From Colius striatus (lineage: Eukaryota; Chordata; Aves; Coliiformes; Coliidae), in contig NC_084781.1 of the NCBI RefSeq assembly GCF_028858725.1, forward strand, positions 6,952,513 to 7,016,512: DNA of 64,000 nt, written 5' to 3'. A model generated the notes under the pieces. It searched no databases, was not told where the DNA came from, and was given only the letters and a program-made list of their open reading frames with translations. The first letter of the stretch is position 1; the number at the start of each line of letters is the position of its first letter. Positions 53,641-64,000 of this stretch are shown piece by piece. Position numbers and translations under genes: made by a program.

Positions 53641-56600
53641 CGCACTCTCACCACGGGCCTTTCGGCTGCTGCCAGAAAGCCCGAGGAATTTGGCAGCCCC
53701 GGAAGGTATCCAGCTGCTGTGCCGAAGGACTGCCCCCGCCCCCCCGGAGCCCTGGCAGCCCCCTGCCCGCGCCAGGCACCGCGCGGGGACTGCGGTGGTG
53801 CACATCCCCTGTGCCACAGGGGCAAGGACATCGGGCAGCGACGGGGCACTGCTGCCCAGGTGCTCTGTCAATGCTTCGGCGTGCGTTTGGGTTTGCTGTG
53901 CAATGCCGGAGATTGGTGTGTCTGGGGCAGGGTGCGGGGCAGCGTGATGGAGCCGGGGATTTGGGTACCAAGCAGTATGTGCTGCTGGACAGACACCAGA
54001 AAGGAGAAAGTGCTGCTTGTTTTGGGGATGTGAGGTTCACCCCTGCCCTGTTCCCCACAAACACAGAGTTGGCTGACGGGTTTGTGCCAGGGGCCATGTC
54101 TGACACCCACCAAACCCATCCTGTGCCATGGTCCCCGAGTTGTTGTTAGCGTGGGCCACAGATGCTCCCTGTGGAGCCAAATGAAGCATCTGGCCTGTAG
54201 ATGAGAGGCTGTCATTTGCTACAGGAGGGCTTTGAGCAACAGGTCTCCATCATGCAACCTGAGGATGGGTCCTGGACCTCAGTGGTGGTGCTTTCCCAGT
54301 CCACGCTGGTGGCCAGAGGCATGTGCTGATGGCAGACTCGGTGCCTCAGCTCCGGTAACAGTCAGGACTGTGCACGGCATCACCAGACCTCGGAGCTGGC
54401 TCACCTCGGGTAGCGTTGGGAGCAGGAAAGCCGGGCTGTGCATCCCGCCCAAGCCAGGTGGGCAGCGGGCATCCCCCAGCACGCGGGGCCGCAGCCGGGC
54501 TGGGCGCAGCAGTGCCACGGCGGTGCCGGAGCTTCCCGGGAGCGCTGAGATCAGCGGGTGCGGCCGGGATTCCGCGGCTCCCGGCGGGGCTGTCTGCGGC
54601 TGATTTACAGGGATGTTATTGCCAGGAGCAGTGCGTTGTCCCAGCAACCGCGGTGCAGCCCCCGCTGCCCCTCATCCGGGCGGGATGGGGCTGGCTGGGT
54701 CTCCCCTGCCTGATGTGGGGCAGCCCCAGGCTTGGAGGCTGAGGCTGGGAGTGGGCTTCTCCCCTCTGTCTTTGTGCCCAAGATGGGCTCCCTCTTCCCA
54801 GCTGCTGGTGGAAGGGCCAGTTGTTTGCTGGGGCTGAGAGTGTGGGAAGGGGTAGGTGTTCCCTAAGTGTGTTAGCAGATGGGGAGCAAGCAGGCAGCCA
54901 AGTTGGACGGAGGCTGAGAGGCTGTGCAGTGTGCACCCATTAGCTCTGGCTGCCTCGTGTGACTCACCCAGTCATGGGTGGGGAGGAAAGGCTGTGCCAT
55001 GGGGTACCCCTTCCATGCTACACCCCAGGCATGGCTGGCAGCATGGCAGGTGTGTGGCAGTGTGTGCCAGGGCATCGTGAGAGCGTGGGCTGACTGGCAG
55101 TGCTGCGCCCGCTGGCACACAATGCAACTCTGGGGTCTGCCCACCAGCTTTGCTGGTGGGGTGTGAAGAAGGTCGTGCCATGCCCGTGTTGGGTCCTCGT
55201 GGGCAGCAGCAGGTTGGGCAGGAGCAGACCCCCAGTGAGTGCAGGCTAGGCGCAGGCAGGCAGGTTGCAGCCTGCAGGCAGTGGCGTGCAGGGGCTCCCT
55301 GGGAGCGTGGCGGCGGCACTGCAGTGTGCCGATGTGCAGCCTGGCGGCGGCAGGGGCCCCACGTTGGCGGGGCCGGGCGTCCTCCCAGGTGAGGCCTCTG
55401 CCTGCACCGGGAGAAGAAAGGGACTTTTGTCCTGGCAGAGGCTGGGGCCAAGTGGGCAGCCCTGCACGCGGGGGGCACGGGGGGCCGTGGGCTGTTTGGT
55501 GGTAACCAAGCCCGACCCCTTGGCATTTGCTGCCTTTGCTGCTTCCCACGGCGGGAACAAGCAGCGCGTTCTGCAGCCGGCGTCCAGAGAAGAAAGGCAG
55601 CCTTGTCCAGCCCAGCGGCGGGGCGCCGGCTGGGGCTGCTGCACTCCTGCCCCGCATTCCGACAGCCAGCCAGCTGCGGAGGGGCTGCAGCCCCCAAGGG
55701 ACGCACGGGCTGCAGCAGCCGTCTCCAGGGCCGTGAGGAGCCAGGTGAGGGTCTGTGACAGAGGGTGATGCCAGGGGTAAATAGCCTGCAGGTTGGGCAT
55801 TGGGGAGAAGCCAGATGCCAGGGTCATTGTGGGCAGCCAAGGCTGCCTGTGGAGCAGGGAAGCTTGGTGGATGGAGCGAGGCTGGGCAGCAGGAGATGGG
55901 CAGGAGTGAGGATGGTGAGGGGGATCGCCTGTGATGCTCAGAGCTGTGCTGGGAAGGAGTTAACGCTGGCGCAGGATCCCACCCTGGCTCCGCTCCTTTC
56001 CTATGCAGCAGCCTGCTGGCCCCTCCTGCCTTTTCCTTCTTCCTGGAACTTGTGCTGGGGCCTGGGTGCGGACAAGGGGCAGGGGCTCAGCCAAGCTGTG
56101 GGGTCTCCAGATGCTAGGAAGTGCAGGCCCCTTGCACTCGGGGGACATGGGTGTCCTGCCGCTGAGGGTCCCGCTTGGCGTGCGCACCAAGACCAGGTGG
56201 CAGGTAAGGGAAAGCAGGGGTCCACATCTCTACTTCCCCCTGCCCCAGCTGAGCTGTCGCTGTCCTGTGTGGGTGGCCACGGTCCCCATGGGGCCCTTGC
56301 TGCGGAGCAGCTGCGATCCTTACAGAGCCCTCACCGTGAGTGGGCCGACCCTGGTGTCGCACGGAGCCATCCGGGCTCTGTCCCAGCCCTGGATCCCACG
56401 TCTGGTGGTTTCCAGCAGTTCATTTTTTCCGCTGTGTGTAATAGCCGCTCACTCGCCCCCGCAGCGGAGCCCAGCGCTGGCCGAGCCACGGGCGGGGGGT
56501 CCCGCGCTGTGCAAGACACCGGTGTTGGTGGGACCGCTGGCGGTGCTGTGGGGAGAGAGCCCAGGGCTCCTCCCCGGGCCCCACTGCCCAAGACTGGGAT

Positions 56601-57331
56601 CCCTCATGGGGTGAGAGCAGTCCCCGGTTCGACTGCCCCAGCCTGCCCGGGAAGAGTTAAGCCACGCTCGACCAGGGCTGAGCGGAAGGGAGGGACATGA
56701 GGAGCAGCAGACAGTAAATTTAGCAACCCCGGAGCATCCCAGACTGTGGCTGTGACGGTGGCGTGAGCGCCGACTGACGGAAATGGTTCCTCCCCATGCA
56801 GAGGGCGGCAGCGGGTCGGGCGGCCGCTGCTGTGGGCAGTGGTGCTGCCAGCCTGCCGTGGCTGCCTGTGCCAGTGAGGACACAGCGTGCCCGGCTGGGC
56901 CGGTGCTTATGGCACACACATGTGTATGCCAGGATGTGCTACGGGCTGTGCACAAGCAGCCAGATGTTGCTGGGGACTGCTGGGTGCTGCACTCATTTTT
57001 ACTTCACCAGTGACCATTGGGGTGCAGCTGCCCATCGCTTTTGGCATTTAGGGTGTGCAATTCTCATGCCACCTCCCTAACCCAAGCTAGTAAACAGGCC
57101 CTGTGGCAGGTTGAGAGCACGAGCCTTGCCAGGCAAGGATGGTTGCTAGCTTTAGGCAGCTGCAGGGGGAGCAAAGGAGGGGAATCCTCTGGGTGGCAAA
57201 TGCAGATTTGTTGTTGGGTGGTGTTTGTTACTCTTGCATGGGCTGCCAGGAGGGATGTGTGGGAGAGATGTAGCACAGCCATGCCCAGCTTGGTCACCTG
57301 TTCTGTTGTCCTCTCTTCCTTCTGGTATCAG
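53641..57331 (+). other. PHLDB1: PHLDB1 presumed intron 1
   Basis: About 3.7 kb of GC-rich sequence with several possible donors (for example 55387, 55744 and 56203) that could belong to alternative non-coding first exons. A secondary GC-rich patch lies near 55300-55750. No coding exon recognised; long frames on both strands are compositional. Confidence 0.55.
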
Positions 57332-57370
57332 CCCATGCCTGAGAGCACCTGGCGTCTCCAAGCAGGCACC

Positions 57371-60300
57371 ATGGAGGCATCTGGCAGGACCCCAACCAGC
57401 CCAACCCACAGAATCCAGACCGTCATCCAGGTGAGCTCGTGGGGCCACAGGACCTCTGCCCTGCAGGAGCACAGGTGCCCAGCTGGAAGCCTTTCTCCTC
57501 TGAGGCAAACCCTACCATGGGCAGCCAGTGCTGCCCTCTGGCCTCTCCTCACCCTAATCCTGTTATGGGATCGGCAGCAAAGCCAATCGAGCTAAGTGTT
57601 TGGCAACTCGAATCCTCTTAGACACAGCTGAGCCCCGGGATCTCCTGCTCCTGCAGCAGCTCCTCTCTGCTTAGCAGGGTGGGCAAGCACAGGGAGGGAG
57701 GCAGGAGGGAGCCCACAGCTCCTGCATCCCGCTGCTGGACTGTCCTGCTCACGTGCAGCCGTGCCTGGGCATCCCTTCCTGGCTGCACACACCAACGTTT
57801 TGGAGCAGCCCAGGCATGCAGCCACGTGGGCAGCACAGGGCAGGAGGCTGCAGCCACAGGACCTGTAAACGTCCTTCCCTCCTCCTACAGAACAGCCACT
57901 TGGACCTGATCGACACGGGCAAGGGGCTGAAGGTGCAGACAGAGAAGCCGCACTTGGTGAGCCTGGGCAGCGGCCGGCTCAGCACTGCCATCACGCTCCT
58001 GCCCCTGGAGGAAGGTGAGTGCTGGCTGCCGGGGGCTCCCCGCGGGCGTGCCAGCTGCAGGGATGCTGAGCCACCCTCTCTGCCCACAGGCAGGACCACC
58101 ATTGGCACGGCCGCGAGGGACATCATCCTGCAGGGCCCCGGGCTGGCGCCTCAGCATTGCTACATCGAGAACGTGCGGGGGCTGCTCACCCTCCACCCTT
58201 GCGGCAATGCCTGCACCATCGACGGCGTGCCGCTACGGCAGCCCACGCGCCTTACGCAAGGTACGGCCACGCCAGGCGTTCACGGACAGAGCTGTGCTGT
58301 TGCATAGTGGGGCCTTGGGGGATCCATCCTATAGCTGCACACCCCAGCTGAGGTGTCTGTAATGTCTTTGCCCTGGAGCAGGGATGTGTCGGGTGCCATC
58401 ACCATTTGGGAACTGACTTTGCCCAGGGCTATGAGGTCAGAAAAGAGAACGGAATTCCAGCCAGATAGCGCTGGGAAGGATTTAGTCCCCACCATAGCAC
58501 TTGCTCCCCGCACAGGAGAGACACTGGGACAGACTGGGGAAGGGGAAGCAAAGTAAGAAAACGGCTCGGACGTCCTGGTCGGGTGTCCCAGTTTCAGTGT
58601 CCCGGTTGGATGTCCCGGGTTTGGGTGTCCCGCGGTACCGCAGCCGTGGTCCCGGCACCGTGCTGGCATGGCCGGAGGGTCTGGGACCCTGCTGCCCCCC
58701 GCCCTGGGGCGTTTGGGAAGAGCCACGGGTCGATTCGCACGCCCGTGTCGCGCTGTCCGCCGCTGCCCTGTTGCCGGGGAGGACCCTCGGTCCGGGCGGG
58801 GCAGGGGGAGGCCCGGCCCCCGCCCCTCCCCGGGGGCGGTGCGCGGTGCTGCCGGGGCGGTGGCGGCGGCGGCGGCGGGTGAGTGGGGAGCGGCGCGAGG
58901 TCCACGCGTGTCCGCGCCTGGCGGGGAGGGGAACGCTCCTCGTCTCTCCGCGGGTCGCGAAGCCCCTTTGTTTCACCCCCCCCCCCCCCACCGCCAGGCG
59001 CCCGCGCCGCGGCCCCGGCGCCCTCCCCCGCCTCTCCCGGGGCAGCGGAGCCCACCCGCGGCGTCCCCTCGGGGGACAATGGCAGCCACGTGGCCGCGGG
59101 AGAAGGGGCGCGACGGCTCCGGGCACGGGGTCCGGCCACGGCCCGCGGCTCCCACGGCGGGGGCGGGGGGGGCACCCGAGGACGGAGAGCAGCCGAGAGC
59201 CCGTTCTGCTAGAGCCCGGTTCTTCCCGCGGGACGCCGCGGGGCAGGGTCAGCGGCGGTGCCGGGCTGCAGAGGAGTGAGCCGAGGCCGATGCTCGGGGG
59301 GGTGAGGGGCAGGTAGTCTGCTTTGCCGGGGGGATGCCTGGCTCTGCCAGCGACCACAGGCTGGGAGGATACGGAGGAGCAGCTGGGCAGGAGGAGCCGG
59401 TGTCCGGCAGGGCGCTGGCGTTGCCGTCTGGCAGGCAGGATGCTCCGACCGGGGTGGGTGCTGTGGCAGCTCTTGCCGTGGAGCAGAAGTCCCCCACCGC
59501 GGCCATGGCGATTCACCCACACGGCCTCTCGCTCGCCGTGCCACGAGCCTGAGCTGCTGCCTGCTCCAAAAAGCACGTTCCCTCCGGCGAGGGATTTTCG
59601 TCTGTGGCTGTCGGTGCGGAGCGAGCCTCACCCTGGGGCCCTGGCAAGCGTTTCAAAGAGGGGTGTGTCAGCAGCACGGAGCCTTCCAGCTGCTCCCTGC
59701 CGCCAGCACACGGCTCCCCGGCACCACGGAGGCAGCCACAGGGGAGCAGGCGGCACTCGGCCCTGCTCTCCCTCCCAAGCCGCCTTCCTCCCAGTGGACC
59801 TGAACTTTGGGCTGAGAAGAGGTGCTTTGCAGACGGGGGCGGGAGCTGTCTTGTCTGCAGCTGGCAGCTGCACAGACCCTGGAATGCTGCCAGCTCCCCC
59901 GAGGCAGCGCAGCCCCCGACTGGGACCCCAGCTGTGCCTGTGTCGGGCTGCCTGCAGCTGCCAGGGAGTGACCTGGATTTCAGCCTCCCCCTAAGCCTCT
60001 GCTGACAGCAGGAGCCTGCTCCCTTCCCAGGGATGCGACTCAGGGCCAGCCAGTGCCCGGCCGCCCGCCTGCACCGCCTCCCACCTCACCTCTCCCCGGT
60101 ACTGCTCCGTTGTGGCTGGCGGCTGAGTCCTCTCCCCTCTCTGCCCTCTCTCCCCAGGGTGCACCATCTGCCTGGGCCAGGCCACCTTCCTCCGCTTCAA
60201 CAACCCTGCTGAGGCCAAGCGGATGAAGAGCATGATCCCGGCGGGGGGCAGGAGCTCGGGGGCTCTCTACGGGCTGCCAGCAAGTAGGTGACCACCATGT

Positions 60301-63300
60301 GTTGGGGATGGGGTGGTGGGCTGGTCAGGGCATGCAATGCCCAGCGTGCGATGCTCACCCAGGGCCACGGAGCTCACACCCAGCCATGGATGTGCCGCCG
60401 CTGGCTTGGCACGGCAGTGGTGCTGCCACCTATAGATGATTAAACATCACCTCGGAAGAGGGTGATTGTGAGGGCAGCGAGGCACAGCCTGGTTGTGGCA
60501 GAACCATCTCCCACCAGCCCGTGCCAGGGGTGTGTGGGCCCCCTCGGCTGCCTCGGGGCGGGTGTTTACATGCCAGGGCGGCCGCACAGAGGTTGCGAAG
60601 GCTGTTTCCCCGGCTGCAGTCTTCCATCTCACCAGCTGCTTATCTTGCTATGTCTGCCTGTCTGTGGGGCTGGTGGGACGAGCTGTGCCTGGTTCCCGGG
60701 GATGTCCAGATCCCTGTGCTGGTAGCCCTCCTCCCTGCCCTGCCTGGCACACCCTGGTACGGGCAGAGGAGCTTGGCAGCCTCCCCGTGCCACGTGTGTG
60801 CTGGGAAGGCCGCCCTCCCTGCAACTGGGGGCTGGAAGGAGGGGCACAGGGAGGTGCTGCGGTCGCAGAGGATCCCGCTGTGGTGCAGCATCCTGCCTGG
60901 GCCCTCCTTGGTCCCTGTGCCCTGCAGGAGCAGCTGGGATCACTCGGGCAGGGCTGTGGCACATCTCTGCAGACGCAGAGACGCTGCCGGGAGCCGCCAA
61001 GTGCCAGGGGGTGACGCAGCCTGGGTGGCACGCCGGGCTCTGCGCCTGCCACTATTAGCTCATCCCCTGAGTGACAGGCACATCGGTGCTGGGCCGGGAG
61101 GACTGGGCAGCCCGAGCAGGGGATAGCCCAGCCGGGGGCTCAGGGAGGCAGCAGGCAGCGCGGCGCTGGGTCTGGACACGCTGTGGGTCTGCTTCATCTG
61201 TGCCCCCTGAGTGGGGTGCCGGAGCGTGCCAGGGATGAGTGGTGCGTGGTGCCGGGGCTGGGGTGGCGTGGGTGACTGCTGCCCAGTGAGTGGGGCCGGG
61301 AGCTACTGGCAGCGCAGGGATGTCGGGAGCAAGCGGCTGCACCGTGCTATCGGGTTTCTGTTTCCCTGGTGATGGGGCCAGCAGGATACCGGCCTCCTCC
61401 CTGGCCATCGTGGGAAATGGTGGCAGCAGGGCGCAGGCAGCTTGGGGTTGAGGGGAGAGGAGCTGAGGCCCCGCACTGATTCAGCAAGGTTGCATGGAGG
61501 AGTGATGCTGGGCTGCTCCTTGGGACCCCAGCCTGGGCAGGGGCACTGGGGGGCTGCCACTGCACTGACGCCTGCTCCTATGTCTCCCCACAGAGCCCGA
61601 GGCCCTGGTGAACGGTGGCCAGCAGCCACCGGAGCGTGGGTGTCCCAGCCACAGCTCCCTCGTCAGCTCCATCGAGAAGGACCTGCAGGACATCATGGAC
61701 TCACTGGTGCTGGAGGACCCAGTGTCCCCCGCTGGCAAGAAGACACCTGCCAGTGGCCGCTCCCCACTCTCTCCCGTGGTGAATGGGGGTGGACACTGCC
61801 TCCTGTCCCCGCTGCCCAGCCCTGGGACTGCCTCGGGGGGTTCCAGCTACGAGAACTTCTCCCCTCTCTCCTCCCCAGCCAGCAGCAGCGGCTACACCAG
61901 CCCGTCACCCAGCAGCCAGGAGCAGGGTCCACCTGTGCCCCCCCTTGTTCCTCTCCGCTCCTCCAGCTATAACCATGCCTTGCAGCCCCCTCCCCACCGT
62001 CCACCCCCCCAGCCCAACGGGGGCCTCGGCGAGCCTTGGCCGGCTGAGAGGCTCGGGGATCACCGTCCGGGCAGCCCCCAGCTGACCCCCAGGGCAGCAC
62101 CGCGGCCGCGGGTGGCCCTTCAGGAGCGGCCCCCCAGCCCCTTCCGTGAGCCACGGGACTCCCCGGTGCCCAGCCGGCAGCCCCCCAGCAGGGCAGTGCC
62201 AGAGGCCCGGCTGCAGCCCCCCGAGAGCCCGCGGGCCACCCGCAGGAATGTGGAGAGCCTGCGGGAGCTGCCCCCGCTCAGCCCCTCCTTGTCGCGCCGG
62301 GCCGCCAACCCTCGGGTGGCCTCGGATGCCCCATCCCCACAGCCCCGGCTGGGCAGGGAGGTGCCCGGCAGCCCCCGCGCCAGGCGCAAGGGCCCAGAGG
62401 AGCTGCGGCGTGCCGGGAGCCCCTCACCCCCGCTGCTGGCTGAGACCCCCTCACGCCGCCCCAGCTTCGGCACCTGCCTGAGCTCGGCATACGGGCCGGG
62501 CTCCCCGGCTGCGCCCTCGCCCCGGCAGAGCCCCCGCGTCACCAGGAAGGCCCTGGGGGACCCCCGTGCACTGACGGGGCCACGGGAGCGCAAGAACAGC
62601 ATCACTGAGATCAGCGACAATGAGGACGAGCTGCTGGAGTACCACCGGCGGCAGCGGCAGGAGCGGGTGCGGGAGCAGGAGATGGAGCGCCTGGTGAGCC
62701 CCGGGGCCGGGTGGGAGCTGTGGGGCCGTGCTGGAGTCTGGGATGCCCTCTTGGCAAACACCTTTTGGCTTTTGCCTCTTTAAAACCCGTCCTTTGCCTC
62801 CTGGCGGTTTGCCGCAGCTGCCAGCTTATCGGGGGGATTACAGCGGGGAGCGGCAATCGGAGCGCAGCACCTCTCCTGGAGCACAAAGCCCGTGCTCAGC
62901 GGGGCTCTGTGGGGCTGCCAGCCGGGACGAGGCCGTCCGTCCCTGCCTCTGCAGAACCGTCCCCATCCCGCCCAGTGCCGCGTCTGCCAGCGACCGGGCT
63001 GTGGCTCCACAGGCGCTGCATCTATATTTAGGGCCGGCGGGGTTTTTATGGAGCCTGCAGCTACCGGGGTGGGGTTGGCCCCGCGCATCTGCCGGTGCCG
63101 GGGCTGTGCCGCGCCGCTGGAGACGTGTTTGCTCAGCCCTGACTCACGCCCAGCGCGGGCGGCCTGAGTCACCGCCTGGAAATAGCGGAGGCGGCGCTGA
63201 CGCCTGTCATTAGCCCGGCTACAGCTCCCAGCTCATGGCGTGCCCATTTCCGGCGGGGGGTTCAGGCGGGCAGCATCGGACTCTGCCATGTCCCCAGCCT

Positions 63301-63884
63301 GTCCCCATCTGCTGGCAGGGCGAGGAGTGAGCCTGCGCCCTGGCACATGCCATCAGCACAGGGTGCAATGGGTGCTGGCAGTGGCACATGCCAGGGTGGC
63401 TGCCACACTGACCACTGTTCCTTGCAGGAGCGCCAGCGCCTGGAGACCATCCTGAACCTGTGTGCTGAGTACACCAAGACAGATGGCAGTGAGCCGAGCG
63501 AAACGCACCAGCTGCCGGCTGGCGATGTGGATGCCGGCCGGCGTGTGCCCAGGGCTGCTATGGCTCTGGGCCATGCTGCTGAGGAGCTGCGGCAGAGGGA
63601 GAGCCTGGAGAAGTCAGATGAGGAGACCTTGAAGGAGGAGTGCAGCAGCACCGAGAGCACCCACCATGAGGTGAGGGGACAGCCATGCGTGCCATGCCAT
63701 GCCATGCCATGCCATGCCAGGCTGTGCCAACCTGCCCTCTCTGCAGCACGAGGAGCTGGCGGGACCCCGCGCCAGGGAGGCGCAACGGCTGGAGGAAGAG
63801 CGTGCCCGTGTGCTTGGCCACCTGGACCAGCTCAAGGGTCGCGTCAAGGAGCTGGAGCAGCAGCTGCAGGAGACATCCCGAGAG
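57371..63884 (+). CDS. PHLDB1: PHLDB1 (LL5-alpha), first seven coding exons (3' partial)
   Basis: Cortical protein of the LL5 family, which binds phosphoinositides through a C-terminal PH domain (outside the window) and links microtubule plus ends and basement-membrane adhesion. Exons: 57371-57430, 57891-58014, 58090-58260, 60158-60283, 61594-62693, 63428-63670 and 63747-63884, 654 residues. The start (GGCACCATGG) is chosen because it gives 20 residues before the exon junction, as in human; an in-frame ATG at 57335 also exists. The FHA domain spans GKGLKVQTEKPHLVSLGSGR, TIGTAARDIILQGPGLAPQH and GNACTIDGVPLRQPTRLTQG, ending in exon 4. Exon 5 is proline/serine-rich with SSLVSSIEKDLQDIMDSLVL and RERKNSITEISDNEDELLEY. 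Exons 6-7 begin the coiled coil (RQRLETILNLCAEY, RVKELEQQLQE). Confidence 0.94.
57431..57890 (+). other. PHLDB1: PHLDB1 intron after first coding exon
   Basis: 460 bp, donor GTGAGC, acceptor CTACAG. Nothing recognised within it. Confidence 0.75.
58590..59300. promoter_or_regulatory. PHLDB1: CpG island inside PHLDB1, between FHA-coding exons
   Basis: Very CpG-dense block within the 58261-60157 intron, with a strong donor at 58879 (CGGCGG|GTGAGT) preceded by a GCGGCGG run, which looks like the end of a non-coding first exon. It also contains a C homopolymer (about 58976-58989). It may be an internal promoter giving transcripts that begin after the first FHA exons. I infer this from composition and the donor only. 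Confidence 0.5.
60284..61593 (+). other. PHLDB1: PHLDB1 intron 4-5
   Basis: 1310 bp GC-rich intron between exons ending in YGLPA and starting PEALVNGG. No coding, RNA or repeat feature recognised. Confidence 0.75.
62694..63427 (+). other. PHLDB1: PHLDB1 intron 5 with MEF2 and AP-1 motifs
   Basis: 734-bp intron. It contains a perfect MEF2 consensus (CTATATTTAG, 63022-63031) and two perfect AP-1 sites (TGACTCA, 63140-63146; TGAGTCA, 63165-63171) 18 bp apart. This suggests an enhancer, but motif matches alone do not prove use. Confidence 0.5.
63690..63718. repeat. GCCAT pentanucleotide repeat
   Basis: About five to six tandem GCCAT units just after the donor of the PHLDB1 exon ending at 63670, within a 76-bp intron. 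Too short to call a satellite. Confidence 0.85.
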
Positions 63885-64000
63885 GTGAGGGGACGGGGAG
63901 CTCCGTCAGGCCCCCTGCACCCATCACTGCCCCTGCCAGCCCCGTGGGTGTGAGCTGCATCTGGCCAGGGCAGCCACGAAGGCTTGGCTGTCCCCTCCAG
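63885..64000 (+). other. PHLDB1: PHLDB1 intron running to the window end
   Basis: Starts with GTGAGG after exon 7 and ends with a pyrimidine tract and AG (CCCCTCCAG) exactly at 64000, so the next exon should start at the first base beyond the window. Confidence 0.75.

Noticed and set aside
54872-55840. 322-codon minus-strand frame in the PHLDB1 first intron
   Set aside because: Low-complexity residues (A, G, P, R, W, H) typical of a GC artefact, with no conserved motif or paired splice sites.
57335-57337. Upstream in-frame ATG of PHLDB1
   Set aside because: The ATG at 57371 has a stronger context and gives the same number of residues (20) before the exon junction as human PHLDB1. The upstream one remains possible but less likely.
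1-64000. Endogenous retroviral or other virus-derived elements, tRNA genes, CRISPR arrays, bacterial-type operons
   Set aside because: None of the needed signatures were seen on either strand.

Overview
The window is vertebrate nuclear DNA. It has spliced genes with GT-AG introns, CpG islands, AATAAA poly(A) signals and no operons. Short introns, very GC-rich promoters and close gene spacing suggest a bird microchromosome, most likely chicken-like. The species cannot be fixed from the sequence alone. Genes were identified by reading translated exons against remembered human protein sequences and by checking that splice phases close in frame.

Layout: (1) 1-36475 is KMT2A (MLL1, histone H3 lysine-4 methyltransferase), + strand, exons 2-36 by human numbering; exon 1 lies upstream of the window. 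The 35 exons join without a frame break into 3846 residues plus stop, followed by a ~3.3 kb 3'UTR. (2) 36835-37565 is TTC36, +, 3 coding exons. (3) 38268-39903 is TMEM25, +, 6 coding exons plus a likely non-coding first exon. (4) 44441-40772 is IFT46, - strand, 11 coding exons, tail-to-tail with TMEM25. (5) 44959-51513 is ARCN1 (delta-COP), +, 10 coding exons, head-to-head with IFT46 across 517 bp of almost pure G+C. (6) ~53080 to the window end is PHLDB1, +, with a non-coding first exon in a CpG island and its first 7 coding exons (654 residues). The window ends exactly on the AG of the next PHLDB1 acceptor.

Order and orientation match human 11q23.3 (KMT2A-TTC36-TMEM25-IFT46-ARCN1-PHLDB1). 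The genes share no pathway: chromatin regulation, TPR co-chaperone-like, Ig-type membrane protein, intraflagellar transport, COPI coat and a FHA/PH cortical protein. Their adjacency is conserved synteny, not a functional cluster.

I saw no retroviral or other virus-derived element, no intact transposon, no tRNA or rRNA gene and no CRISPR. I found no new multi-gene system. The points of interest are in gene structure and regulation: a perfect 12-copy GC 12-mer array in the IFT46/ARCN1 promoter, a duplicated splice donor between KMT2A PHD1 and PHD2, a possible poison exon in KMT2A intron 9, a GC-AG intron and two weak donors before the SET domain, a near-perfect hairpin at the TMEM25 3' end, and a CpG island inside PHLDB1 that splits its FHA-coding exons.
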